Positions 15,017 through 23,304 of a stretch of DNA of 64,000 nucleotides are shown here, in pieces. Location of the stretch: the NCBI GenBank assembly GCA_030430205.1, contig JAUIGE010000002.1, positions 124,001 to 188,000 of the forward strand, written 5' to 3'. The notes beneath the pieces were generated by a model, which was not told where the DNA came from, did not search any database, and saw only the letters and a program-made list of their open reading frames with translations. The position numbers were made by a program, and so were the translations under genes. How positions within the stretch are numbered: the first letter of the stretch is position 1; every line of letters starts with the position of its first letter. The DNA is from Bacteroidia bacterium (GTDB lineage Bacteria; Bacteroidota; Bacteroidia; J057).

Positions 15017-16975
15017 ATGGCAATGCCAGACAACAAAAGAATAGGTGTCGCTCTTTCAGGTGGAGGGGCGAGAGGCATCGCTCATATAGGAGTGCTCCAG
15101 GCACTCGAAGAAAACGGCATTAGCCCCCAATTCGTCTCCGGCTCCAGTGCGGGCTCCATCGTTGGAGCGCTTTATGCCGCAGGCAAAAGCCCGCAGGAAA
15201 TCCTGCAAATATTCAAAAATACGCCCCTCTATAAGCTTTTTAAGCTTACCATGCCTACAGCAGGGCTGACAGACCTTTCCAATCTTAAGCTCATCCTTGC
15301 GCAGCATATTGAGAAAGATAGTTTCGAAGGGCTGGAACGGCAGTTTTTTGTCTGCGTGACAAATCTGACAAAAGGGCGTTTTGAAATCTGCTCCAAGGGG
15401 GAACTTTTTGAGTGGATCGCCGCTTCCTGTACCATCCCTATTGTATTCTCTGCCAGGGAAATCAACGGATCTTCCTATGTGGACGGAGGGCTGCTCAATA
15501 ACCTGCCCATAGAGCCTTTGGAGGAATCCAAATGTGACCTGATCGTCGGCGTGAATGTCACGCCCATAGATTCCAGCGGTGAGCTGGATAATATGCTGAC
15601 CATCGGTTCCCGTACGTTTGATATGGCCCTTTGGGCCAATGTACAACCGCGCCTTGAGCGCTGTCATGTCACGATCGAACCGAAAACGGATGATTTTGGC
15701 TTATTCAGCACCAGCCAGACGGATGAGATCTTTCAGGCGGGCTACGATGCCGCGATCCGTCAGATCCCCAATATCCTGAAGGCCCTCGCCCAGGGCGAGC
15801 CTGTCAACAAGCCCCTTCGGCCCAACCTTCCAAATATTCCTTTCAACATACCCACCCCCAATCTGGGCAAAATTGTGAAAAGAACGCGCATCATGACCTT
15901 TGGTACCCAACGCAAAGAGAATGTCAGTTCGCCGGCCTCTTTGGTACATCTGCCGCCAGCCACCCTGTTTTATGTTGGTCGAAGACGCAATGGCACCGCT
16001 GTTTTCAGCCTCATTCAATATGATGAAAAAGAGTTGACAGAAAAAGGGAGCCTGGAGGAAAGCGAAATTGAAAGAATTATCAATTCTGAGCAGGTCAGTT
16101 GGCTCAACATAGATGGGGTTCACGATACAGAATCCATTGAATTTATTTCCAAAAGATTTGGCCTTCACCCGCTCACGGCAGAAGATATCGTGCACACCCA
16201 GCAGCGATCTGCCGTAGAGGTGTATGAAAATTATCTTTTTATCAGCCTGAAGATGCTTTCTCTTGATCCGCAGGATGAGCGCATTGATATTGAGCAGGTT
16301 AGCCTGGTGCTGGGAGGGCATTTTGTGCTGAGTTTTCAGGAGAAATCCGAAGATGTCCTGGAACCGCTACGAGATCGCTTGCGCAAAGCTGTAGGCCGGG
16401 TACGCAGGCGAAAGTCAGACTATTTATTTTACTCCATCATGGATTTGATCGTCAGCAACTATGCCGTAGTCATGGAGGAACTCGACGAGCGCATAGAGCA
16501 ATTGGAAATCAAGATGGATAAGGAAGACAATAAAAAATTGCTTGAAGAGGTGCAGGAGCTCAAAAAAGGCCTGGCGTATCTGAGAAATGCCATCAGCCCC
16601 CTCCGGCTGGCCGTGGATGAACTGATAGAGACTGAGCATGCGCTCATTGCTGAGGAGACCTGGCCTTATTTCAAAGACCTCTCTGCCCAGATAGAGCAAG
16701 TGATAGAGCAGATGGAAACCCAACGCACCGTGCTCGATTCTCTTCGAGAACAATACATCTCCATGAGCAGCTACCGCTCCAATGAGATCATGAAAGTCCT
16801 GACCATCATCGCCAGTATTTTCATCCCCCTTACCTTCATCGCAGGTATCTACGGGATGAATTTTGACAATATTCCTGAGCTACATACGAAGAATGGCTAC
16901 TTCGTTGTCTGGGGAGTGATGCTGACAGTCATGATGGGTATGCTGTATTTCTTCCGGAGGAAGAAGTGGTTGTAA
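15017..16975 (+). CDS. Patatin-like phospholipase fused to CorA magnesium channel
   Basis: One 652-residue frame with two complete modules. Residues about 8-250 are a patatin/RssA-type lipid acyl hydrolase: oxyanion GGGARG (15-20), nucleophile elbow GSSAG (42-46, Ser44) and catalytic DGG (156-158). After a proline-rich linker (about 255-300), residues about 305-652 are CorA: soluble alpha/beta region, long stalk helices (about 470-590), TM1 (about 592-612), the channel motif YGMNF with GMN at 613-615, TM2 (about 627-646) and a basic tail. All key residues of both parts are present. CorA gates on cytosolic Mg2+, and the patatin part would lie on that side. It is third in an operon; MPDNKR (codon 3) is an alternative start. 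The coupling of activities is inference. Confidence 0.9.
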   Translation: MAMPDNKRIGVALSGGGARGIAHIGVLQALEENGISPQFVSGSSAGSIVGALYAAGKSPQEILQIFKNTPLYKLFKLTMPTAGLTDLSNLKLILAQHIEKDSFEGLERQFFVCVTNLTKGRFEICSKGELFEWIAASCTIPIVFSAREINGSSYVDGGLLNNLPIEPLEESKCDLIVGVNVTPIDSSGELDNMLTIGSRTFDMALWANVQPRLERCHVTIEPKTDDFGLFSTSQTDEIFQAGYDAAIRQIPNILKALAQGEPVNKPLRPNLPNIPFNIPTPNLGKIVKRTRIMTFGTQRKENVSSPASLVHLPPATLFYVGRRRNGTAVFSLIQYDEKELTEKGSLEESEIERIINSEQVSWLNIDGVHDTESIEFISKRFGLHPLTAEDIVHTQQRSAVEVYENYLFISLKMLSLDPQDERIDIEQVSLVLGGHFVLSFQEKSEDVLEPLRDRLRKAVGRVRRRKSDYLFYSIMDLIVSNYAVVMEELDERIEQLEIKMDKEDNKKLLEEVQELKKGLAYLRNAISPLRLAVDELIETEHALIAEETWPYFKDLSAQIEQVIEQMETQRTVLDSLREQYISMSSYRSNEIMKVLTIIASIFIPLTFIAGIYGMNFDNIPELHTKNGYFVVWGVMLTVMMGMLYFFRRKKWL

Positions 16976-17023
16976 GGGGGGGAGGGAGCGAAACTTGTAC
17001 TTCTTGTATTTTCGGTTGGGGAA

Positions 17024-18493
17024 TTATCTCAATTTCCCCTCTTCTGGCTCTAAAAAGGCATTTGCCTTTTCAAGCAAAAGTTGCATTTCTTCAAGATCAT
17101 CGTTAACGATTTCTGAACTAAATTGATGTACATGATCCAACATGCGAATAAAAGCATCCGGGAGCCTTCTTCTAGTTAACTTTCTCAATGCCAATAAATA
17201 ATCTTCCCTATAGACGGTTGGGATCAAAATTTTTGACTGTTTTGCCTTTACTAACTCGGCATTCATCATAACTCGTGCAATTCTTCCATTTCCATCCAGG
17301 AAAGGGTGTACTTCACTTACCAAAAACATAATATATGCTGCTTTGGCAAAAGGATGCTTTAATGCTTGATAATAGTCAAAACCTTTTATCAGTGTCCCCT
17401 TAACCAGCCCAAAGTCTACAAATGCTGTGCGGCCAGCAAAGTTATTTTTGTCTTTAAATACACCTGGATTTTTATGTTTCCGAGCAGATAGTAGAATTTT
17501 ATGCCTGGATATGAGAAGAGAGAGAAGTTCCTCCGCCGTTTCAGGAGTTTTACTCATCTCAAATTTATTGGAAACAATTTGATAAGTTCCTAAAACATCA
17601 TGAGAATCTTCATTTCTGGAGGCCATTGGAATTTGGGTTTCCACGATTTCTTTTGCTTCATCAATTGCAAAGACCGTCCCTTCGATATAATTGGAAAAGT
17701 AGCTTTCAAAAAAAGCGTAATTCTCAAAAGCCTTTTTTGTCAAATTTTGCTCCGTTCTATAAGGAAATTCGCGTTGTTGTAATTCTCGGAATAGAATTTC
17801 AAATAATTCAATCCGACCAACATCGTAAGGTATACCAAAAGCCCTTGCTCTTGCTACCGGAGAAGTCAATATCCTGGAAGGATGTGATGATAGCAAGGAA
17901 CTGATTATTTTATTGAGTTTGAAAAATTCTTTCTCAAAGTGCAGTTGGGTTGCAATCTCTCTAGCCTTATCTCTCAAGGCATTTAGTCCTTCCTCCCCAT
18001 GTACTTTTATTAATTCTTCAAGGCGCTTTTCAATTTCTTCAAGTGGCAATGTTTTTGAGTCTGGCCCTGATTTTCGGCTGGATTGAAGATTTTCTAAAAA
18101 AGCTCTTTCACGTTGGGAAACATAGAGTTCCCCTGATAGTGGATTATCACCATTGATGGGGCCGCTTCCTTGTAGAAAGTGGATGGTGATTTCTCCCAAT
18201 TTAATAGTTCGGGTATATGAATAAGATAAAAATAATTGACCTGAAATTGTAGGCTTGAATTCAAATGCAGACCTATGACTTAAAATTGATCCCGGAAATA
18301 GGTTTCCTAATATTGTAAACAGGTTCCTTTTAATGATTACAGAAGGGCTTTCTAGTAAGTTTGATGTATAAATTCGTGCTGCAAGTTTCCGAAGCAATCC
18401 TTGTTTCTCTAATTTTGAGATTTGCTGTGAAATCGAAGAATTAGAGGAGCTAAAGATAATTTCAGGTAGTTGGTCAGATAAAATTTTTCCCAT
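17024..18493 (-). CDS. Fic family protein with N-terminal winged-helix (AbiEi-like) region
   Basis: Probable AMP-transferase of 489 residues. The Fic motif HPFLDGNGRIAR (about 396-407) is complete. An inhibitory-helix motif S-x-x-x-E-G is visible as SNYIEG, N-terminal to the Fic core, so it looks like an autoinhibited class II Fic. The first ~150 residues are unlike most Fic proteins: ISQQISKLEKQGLLRKLAARIYTSN reads as a winged helix-turn-helix, followed by LSHRSAFEF and IHFLQGSGP, resembling AbiEi-type antitoxin/regulator domains. The start at 18493 was chosen because the frame upstream passes through a duplicated copy of the start region. It may be a self-regulating toxin-antitoxin-like unit; targets are unknown. 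Confidence 0.82.
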   Translation of the reverse strand: MGKILSDQLPEIIFSSSNSSISQQISKLEKQGLLRKLAARIYTSNLLESPSVIIKRNLFTILGNLFPGSILSHRSAFEFKPTISGQLFLSYSYTRTIKLGEITIHFLQGSGPINGDNPLSGELYVSQRERAFLENLQSSRKSGPDSKTLPLEEIEKRLEELIKVHGEEGLNALRDKAREIATQLHFEKEFFKLNKIISSLLSSHPSRILTSPVARARAFGIPYDVGRIELFEILFRELQQREFPYRTEQNLTKKAFENYAFFESYFSNYIEGTVFAIDEAKEIVETQIPMASRNEDSHDVLGTYQIVSNKFEMSKTPETAEELLSLLISRHKILLSARKHKNPGVFKDKNNFAGRTAFVDFGLVKGTLIKGFDYYQALKHPFAKAAYIMFLVSEVHPFLDGNGRIARVMMNAELVKAKQSKILIPTVYREDYLLALRKLTRRRLPDAFIRMLDHVHQFSSEIVNDDLEEMQLLLEKANAFLEPEEGKLR

Positions 18494-18543
18494 TAAAAAG
18501 CTATTTCCATAAAGAACACTAAAATTTTTCCCATTAAAAAGCG
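18481..18543. repeat. 22-bp direct repeat at the Fic gene start
   Basis: AAAATTTTTCCCATTAAAAA plus GC occurs at 18481-18502 and again, identically, at 18522-18543 (41-bp period). On the minus strand each copy holds an ATGGGAAAAATTTTA start; only the inner one continues into the Fic frame. It looks like a recent tandem duplication of the translation-start region, or a paired operator site. Confidence 0.75.
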
Positions 18544-18567
18544 GTATTTCTAAAAAAAATAACAATA

Positions 18568-18597
18568 AAAGCCCCTTTCTTACGAAAGAGGCTTTTC
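18568..18597 (-). terminator. Rho-independent terminator after the SPFH gene
   Basis: AAAAGCCCCTTTC (18568-18580) pairs with GAAAGAGGCTTTT (18585-18597), with a 4-nt loop; the minus strand then runs into ATTGTTATTTTTTTT. It separates the SPFH gene from the downstream Fic gene, which therefore needs its own promoter. Confidence 0.85.
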
Positions 18598-18616
18598 TAT
18601 TTCTTATCTATTCAGA

Positions 18617-19534
18617 TCAGTTTAACTGCCTGGTCGGGGTCTGATCCAGCTTGTTGGCGGCGGTGAAGGCCGTCACCATCTCCTGCATCAGGTTGCTGGC
18701 GGTGGAGGGAGAGCTTGGCAGCAAGACAAGGCTGCTGCTGGCAGACTCGCCCATGGCGAGCAGGGTGTCGTAGTGCTGCACGATCACCAGCAAAGCTGAT
18801 GCTTCCTGGGGATCGATCCCCACTTTACGCAGTACGTCTACAGACTCCTCCAGGCCTTTGGCGATCTCGCGACGCTGGTCGGCGATACCTTTACCCTGCA
18901 ATTTTTTATTCTGAGCTTCCGCTTCCGCTTTAGCGACAATTTTGATCTTGTCGGCCTCAGCCTCATACTGAGCTGCGAGTTTTTCGCGCTCGGCAGCATT
19001 GATGCGGTTCATGGCGATTTTCACCTGAGAATCAGGGTCTATGTCTGTCACCAGCGCCTTGACGATGCCGTAGCCATAGTTGTCCATGGCTTCTGCCAAT
19101 TCGTGTCTAATCGCGATCGCGATATCATCCTTTCGCTCAAAAACCTCGTCCAGTTTCATTTTGGGCACTTCTGCACGTACCGTGTCAAAAACATACGAAT
19201 TGATCTGTGCTTTCGGGTTTTCCAACTCATAAAAGGCATCATATACTTTGGACTTCAGCACCTGATATTGTACGGAAACCTGTAAGTGTACAAAGACATT
19301 GTCCTTGGTTTTGGTTTCCACTTTTACATCCAACTGCTGCACTTTCATGCTAATTCTTCCGGCTAGTTTATCTATCACAGGAATTTTAAAATGAAAACCG
19401 GCAAAGGAAATCGCCTGGAATTTTCCAAAGCGCTGAATAACTACTGCTGATTGCTGCTTGACAGTGTACCAACCGCCCAAAGCGATGATACCTACAAGAG
19501 CAAGTAAGCCAATCATAACAATTTGTGAATCCAT
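18617..19534 (-). CDS. SPFH/Band 7 (stomatin-prohibitin family) membrane protein
   Basis: Inner-membrane scaffold protein of 305 residues. One N-terminal membrane anchor (about 5-22, IVMIGLLALVGIIALGG), then the SPFH domain (about 23-180; VVIQRFGKFQ, GFHFKIPVIDKLAGRIS, DIDPDSQVKIAMNRINAAER), then an Ala/Glu-rich coiled coil (about 180-235) ending KLQGKGIADQRREIAKGLEES. The arrangement matches slipin/HflC-like proteins that oligomerise in membranes. No NfeD protease partner is adjacent. The gene has its own terminator. Confidence 0.92.
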   Translation of the reverse strand: MDSQIVMIGLLALVGIIALGGWYTVKQQSAVVIQRFGKFQAISFAGFHFKIPVIDKLAGRISMKVQQLDVKVETKTKDNVFVHLQVSVQYQVLKSKVYDAFYELENPKAQINSYVFDTVRAEVPKMKLDEVFERKDDIAIAIRHELAEAMDNYGYGIVKALVTDIDPDSQVKIAMNRINAAEREKLAAQYEAEADKIKIVAKAEAEAQNKKLQGKGIADQRREIAKGLEESVDVLRKVGIDPQEASALLVIVQHYDTLLAMGESASSSLVLLPSSPSTASNLMQEMVTAFTAANKLDQTPTRQLN

Positions 19535-19645
19535 GAATGTGGTATTTGGTGTGTTAATTTTAAAGAAAATTTATTCGCTACTCATTGTACAATATTACGC
19601 ACCCAATTAAGGATTCGTTGCAAGATATCGCCTAAGTGCAGGCTT

Positions 19646-21361
19646 TTATCGCTTCAGCAAGCGAAAGGTCTCCTGATGGTCACCATCCTGGACATGCACG
19701 ATGTAAACCCCCATCGGCAAAGCCGACAAATCTGAAATCAACAACTGTTGCAATCCCCTGGCTCGCCGGAAAAACATGTTTTTCACGAGTTGTCCCGAAG
19801 TATTCAGGATGCGCACATCTATATTGCCTTCCCGGAAATGTTGCCAGCTGACCATCATCTCATGGCGAAAAGGATTGGGGCCTATCTGCCCAAAGGATTC
19901 ATCCAGAGGCTGAAAGACAGAAACCACATCTGAATAGGCAAAAGAACCATCCTGGTCCACAATCCGCAGGCGGTAATGAAGTTCTGACATTCCAAAAGCA
20001 GATCTGTCTTCATAGCGATAGCCTTCCATCTCCTGTGGCGCGCCCCTGGCGGAAACCGGCTGATCCAAAGTCGCAAAATGGCCGTCAGGCCCGGATCGCT
20101 CGATTTCATACGAATTGAGCTGTTGCTCATTCCAACTGTTCCAATCCAGCTGTACATGGCCCGAAGGCATGCGGGAAGCTGCCAGATGCACTTCTGTTAC
20201 TGGAAGGATCAGCGGAAAAATGGGTCTCAATACGACATCATCCACAAAATAATAGGCTTTTTGTTGGTTGCCATGTCCCGTCAGGTACCAGCTGGTCTGG
20301 GTTTGTGGCAGGAAAAAGCCTATGCTCATGTATTGGGAGGCCTGGCTGGCGGTGAAGGTGCCAGAGATGCGCACCCAACTCAAGGTGTCACGCACCAATA
20401 CCTGGGATTGGATATCCGGCTGCAGGCCGATCAGTGAATAGCCGGAGCTGTCGATCTTTTGGGTAGAAAAACATGCCCCCCAGCCTTTGGCGGTCAGGCC
20501 GGAAGCCTCTCCCAATGAGACATGCCAGGAGACTTCGTACATCTGACCGGGGATCAGCGGATGTGTCAGTTGGGTCTGAATGTATTCACGATACAAACTG
20601 GTCGGACCCGGCTGCACCATCATGCCTGCAAAGGCATGACTTGAAAGAGGCTCCTGCTGGCCCATCCGCAAGTTATGGGTTGTTCTGGGATTGGTAAGGC
20701 AAACGGGCGCGCCCGTCAAAAGGCTCCACAGATCTGTGGATGCCTGATTGGGCGTACTCCAAAAGGGAGAGTAGCTGGCAAGATCAGAACCCAACTGCTG
20801 GTAGCCGCAGGGGTCCGGGCCGATGTGGTCAAAGCCCGGATCGGGCACGATATTGTCTATCGGATAGTCTGCTGAAGGCTTGATGAGCAAGCTGTAGTCC
20901 ACGCATTTTTCCCGACTGGAAATCAGGATATAGTAGGATTTCCTCACATGCAGCCGTACCCTGCTGAGTTTAAGGGAATGCTGTCCTTCGGTAAAAGCGA
21001 TACACTGGCCGTTGTTGTTGGGGCAATCGTCCAATACAAACAGGGAAAGCGCTTCCTGGGGCGTCGAATTGGTATAAACGTCTTTTAGGTTGATCAGAAA
21101 AAGGTCTACTCGCTGGGAAGCAGATAGAGAAAAGCGGTAGACATGCTCCCGTCCTTTGAGGTATTCGCTGTTTCCGCAATTGAGGCTCTGGTATTGGTCA
21201 GGCGCATTACAGGTAGAGAGAGCCCGCAGGTCTACAGGCAAGCTCATAGGCAACTGGGTCGCTGTACAGCTGGAATCTGCCTCGGTGACCGAAGCAAAAA
21301 AGCATACCGGAAAAAATAAAAAGAGGAGGAGGGTAGTGATTCTACTTGTCAACAGTTCCAT
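19646..21361 (-). CDS. Secreted protein with T9SS type A sorting domain
   Basis: 571 residues from ATG 21361 (a TTG four codons earlier is less likely). Signal peptide about 1-24. The mature N-terminal part is a Cys-containing pre-peptidase-like beta domain (VYRFSLSASQRVDLFLINL; VRLHVRKSYYILISSREKC). The middle (about 180-400) resembles a carbohydrate-binding jelly-roll: DPGFDHIGPDPCGY, PLIPGQMYEVSWHVSLG, YYFVDDVVLRPIF. The last ~90 residues are a T9SS sorting domain (IGPNPFRHEM, VRILNTSGQLVKNMFF, MGVYIVHVQDG, TFRLLKR). Surface or extracellular; ligand unknown. Confidence 0.8.
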   Translation of the reverse strand: MELLTSRITTLLLFLFFPVCFFASVTEADSSCTATQLPMSLPVDLRALSTCNAPDQYQSLNCGNSEYLKGREHVYRFSLSASQRVDLFLINLKDVYTNSTPQEALSLFVLDDCPNNNGQCIAFTEGQHSLKLSRVRLHVRKSYYILISSREKCVDYSLLIKPSADYPIDNIVPDPGFDHIGPDPCGYQQLGSDLASYSPFWSTPNQASTDLWSLLTGAPVCLTNPRTTHNLRMGQQEPLSSHAFAGMMVQPGPTSLYREYIQTQLTHPLIPGQMYEVSWHVSLGEASGLTAKGWGACFSTQKIDSSGYSLIGLQPDIQSQVLVRDTLSWVRISGTFTASQASQYMSIGFFLPQTQTSWYLTGHGNQQKAYYFVDDVVLRPIFPLILPVTEVHLAASRMPSGHVQLDWNSWNEQQLNSYEIERSGPDGHFATLDQPVSARGAPQEMEGYRYEDRSAFGMSELHYRLRIVDQDGSFAYSDVVSVFQPLDESFGQIGPNPFRHEMMVSWQHFREGNIDVRILNTSGQLVKNMFFRRARGLQQLLISDLSALPMGVYIVHVQDGDHQETFRLLKR

Positions 21362-21557
21362 AACCTGGCCCAAAGTTAAGTTGAGGTGTGGGTGGCTTTG
21401 AAGGGAGTTTTTCTATCAGCTGATCAATTATTTAAAGATAGGAAAAAATGTAGGTGACTCTAAGGAAATAGGGAAAAGGATTGTAGCAGAGAGCATGCTG
21501 ATTTGTTTATAGTTGATTTTAGCACGAATTTGAAATACGTTTCTCAGTCGTTAATTC

Positions 21558-22433
21558 ATGCAAATATCCAGGACATTTCTCTTTGTGCTTTTGTTGCTTG
21601 CCTATCTGGCAGTGGGATCATTTTTTGCCTATCGAGTGGTAGATAAAAGTATTGACTATCAACGAAATATGCAGGCATATACCGATGATCTCAACTACCA
21701 GGAGCGCCTGCTCAAGCTGGAATCATGGGTTAAGGGAGAAGAAGATGAAAAAGTATTGGAGCGGGCTGGCCGTAAAAAAGAACGTGCCGAAGCGGAATTT
21801 TCGAAAGCCAGGCAGGCCGCCTGGATATTGGCGGCGGTAAGCATCGCATTTTTGGCACTCGCACAGCTCATCTCAGCCCGACATATTTCAAAAAGAAAAT
21901 GGCGGGCATCTGCCCTCCTGGCGGTAGCCTTGATCGCCCTGCTCGTCGGGCTATGTAGCCCGATGATGGAAATAGGCGCTTTTGAGCGCGACCTGAGCAT
22001 TCCCATTCGTCTGGAAACCCGACTTTTTTCACTCAATATGGACCATGTCCAGGTATTCAAAGGCGATATTTATTTTTACTACCAAAGCAAATCCATCGTA
22101 GCACTGATTTCCTTGCTTTTCAAACAAGGCAATTGGGTGGTAGGCAGCTGCATCTTCGCCTTCAGTTTGCTGATTCCTTTTGTGAAAATACTGTTCAGTT
22201 TTCTCCACATCTGGGAAGTGCCTCTTACCCAACATCCTTTTCTCCAAAAAATCATGCTTAAAATAGCTAAATGGTCCATGGCAGACGTTTTTGTTGCAGC
22301 CGTCTTTTTGGCCTTTTTAGCATTTAACAATATGGAAACAGGCATACAAACCCAAAGCCGCACGCTGATCGGATTGTACTTTTTCCTAACTTATGTGCTG
22401 CTTTCAGTCTGGAACAAAGCTATTTCACCATGA
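21558..22433 (+). CDS. Paraquat-inducible protein A (PqiA)-like membrane protein
   Basis: Inner-membrane protein of 291 residues with about five hydrophobic segments (about 7-25, 88-106, 117-135, 190-212, 245-262, 270-287). The C-terminal half has the PqiA signature layout: FSLLIPFVKILFSFL, then KIAKWSMADVFVAAVFLAFLA. Residues 30-85 form a charged periplasmic coiled coil not usual for PqiA. PqiA proteins work with MCE proteins in envelope lipid transport; no MCE gene is adjacent. Its stop overlaps the next start (ATGA at 22430), implying co-translation. Confidence 0.65.
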   Translation: MQISRTFLFVLLLLAYLAVGSFFAYRVVDKSIDYQRNMQAYTDDLNYQERLLKLESWVKGEEDEKVLERAGRKKERAEAEFSKARQAAWILAAVSIAFLALAQLISARHISKRKWRASALLAVALIALLVGLCSPMMEIGAFERDLSIPIRLETRLFSLNMDHVQVFKGDIYFYYQSKSIVALISLLFKQGNWVVGSCIFAFSLLIPFVKILFSFLHIWEVPLTQHPFLQKIMLKIAKWSMADVFVAAVFLAFLAFNNMETGIQTQSRTLIGLYFFLTYVLLSVWNKAISP

Positions 22434-23257
22434 GCCATTTCTCAGATATCGGTTTTTACCTTGAAAATGAGGATGATATGTATGCATTGGCGGAGCAGGT
22501 ATACCCGCTCACAGAAATGTACAAAAGTCCCCAAGGCACCTATTTTGGGTATGCTGACCCATCGGGTGCGGAGCTCTGGCTCCAACTCAATGCCCAAAAT
22601 GAGCTGATCGGGATGAACCCGCACTTCAGCGGAGGCAGCAGCCTCCGGGTGGGCATCACGGCCATGCTGCCGCATGAAGACAGTGAGCTGGATGCATCGC
22701 TGCATCTGTGGGCCGATCCACAGGACAGCCGAAAGCCCGAAAGCGGTCAATATCCCATGATCGTGGATGTGCCGGATTACTTTGCCCGGAGCATGCCTTC
22801 GCTGCCATGGGTCACGCGGCTGCATATCACGGCCTTTGCTGAAGAACTTCAGCTTTTTGAAAATGAAGAGGCTTATTATGCCTGGCAGGCGCAGGAGGAT
22901 TTCAAAATGGCCGCTCAATCCTTTGTGCCTATCGGTTTATTTGCCAGTGGCGGGGAAGAACATGTTTCTCCCCAGGCACATGCCCGCATCAATGGCAAGA
23001 TAAAAACGGCGGAAAAACGCCTCAATACAATCACAAAGGAGCATTTTTTCTATTTTCAAATAGAAAGTTTTGGCGGCTTGTATGATGCCGTGGCCGATGC
23101 CCGCCAGTGGCCGGAACTGCCGCCTGTAGGCGGCATAGTGAGTGGCCAGTTTTGGCTATCGGCCCGATTGCCGGAAGCACCGCCGCAGGCGGAGGCTCCG
23201 AAGCGCAGGAAATTACGGGAGTTTTTGGGGAATATTTTTGGGCGGAAAGGGAGGTAA
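22430..23257 (+). CDS. Conserved hypothetical protein, translationally coupled to PqiA-like gene
   Basis: 275-residue soluble protein whose ATG overlaps the upstream TGA. Acidic, with alternating alpha/beta content: ISFYLE/EDDMYALAEQVYP at the start, FSGGSSLRVGITAML, LPWVTRLHITAFAEELQLFE, FYFQIESFGGLYDAVAD, SGQFWLSARLP. It ends in a basic tail (KRRKLREFLGNIFGRKGR). No membrane segment and no catalytic motif I recognise. The coupling suggests a shared role with the PqiA-like protein. Confidence 0.75.
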   Translation: MSHFSDIGFYLENEDDMYALAEQVYPLTEMYKSPQGTYFGYADPSGAELWLQLNAQNELIGMNPHFSGGSSLRVGITAMLPHEDSELDASLHLWADPQDSRKPESGQYPMIVDVPDYFARSMPSLPWVTRLHITAFAEELQLFENEEAYYAWQAQEDFKMAAQSFVPIGLFASGGEEHVSPQAHARINGKIKTAEKRLNTITKEHFFYFQIESFGGLYDAVADARQWPELPPVGGIVSGQFWLSARLPEAPPQAEAPKRRKLREFLGNIFGRKGR

Positions 23258-23304
23258 AGGCGATCGAGCCATTTTTCTCTATTTTTAAAGCAGAAATCTA
23301 TCGC

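Noticed and set aside
22767-23003. Second frame inside the 275-aa hypothetical gene
   Set aside because: Overlapping frame with poor protein-like composition; the longer frame is coupled to the upstream gene.
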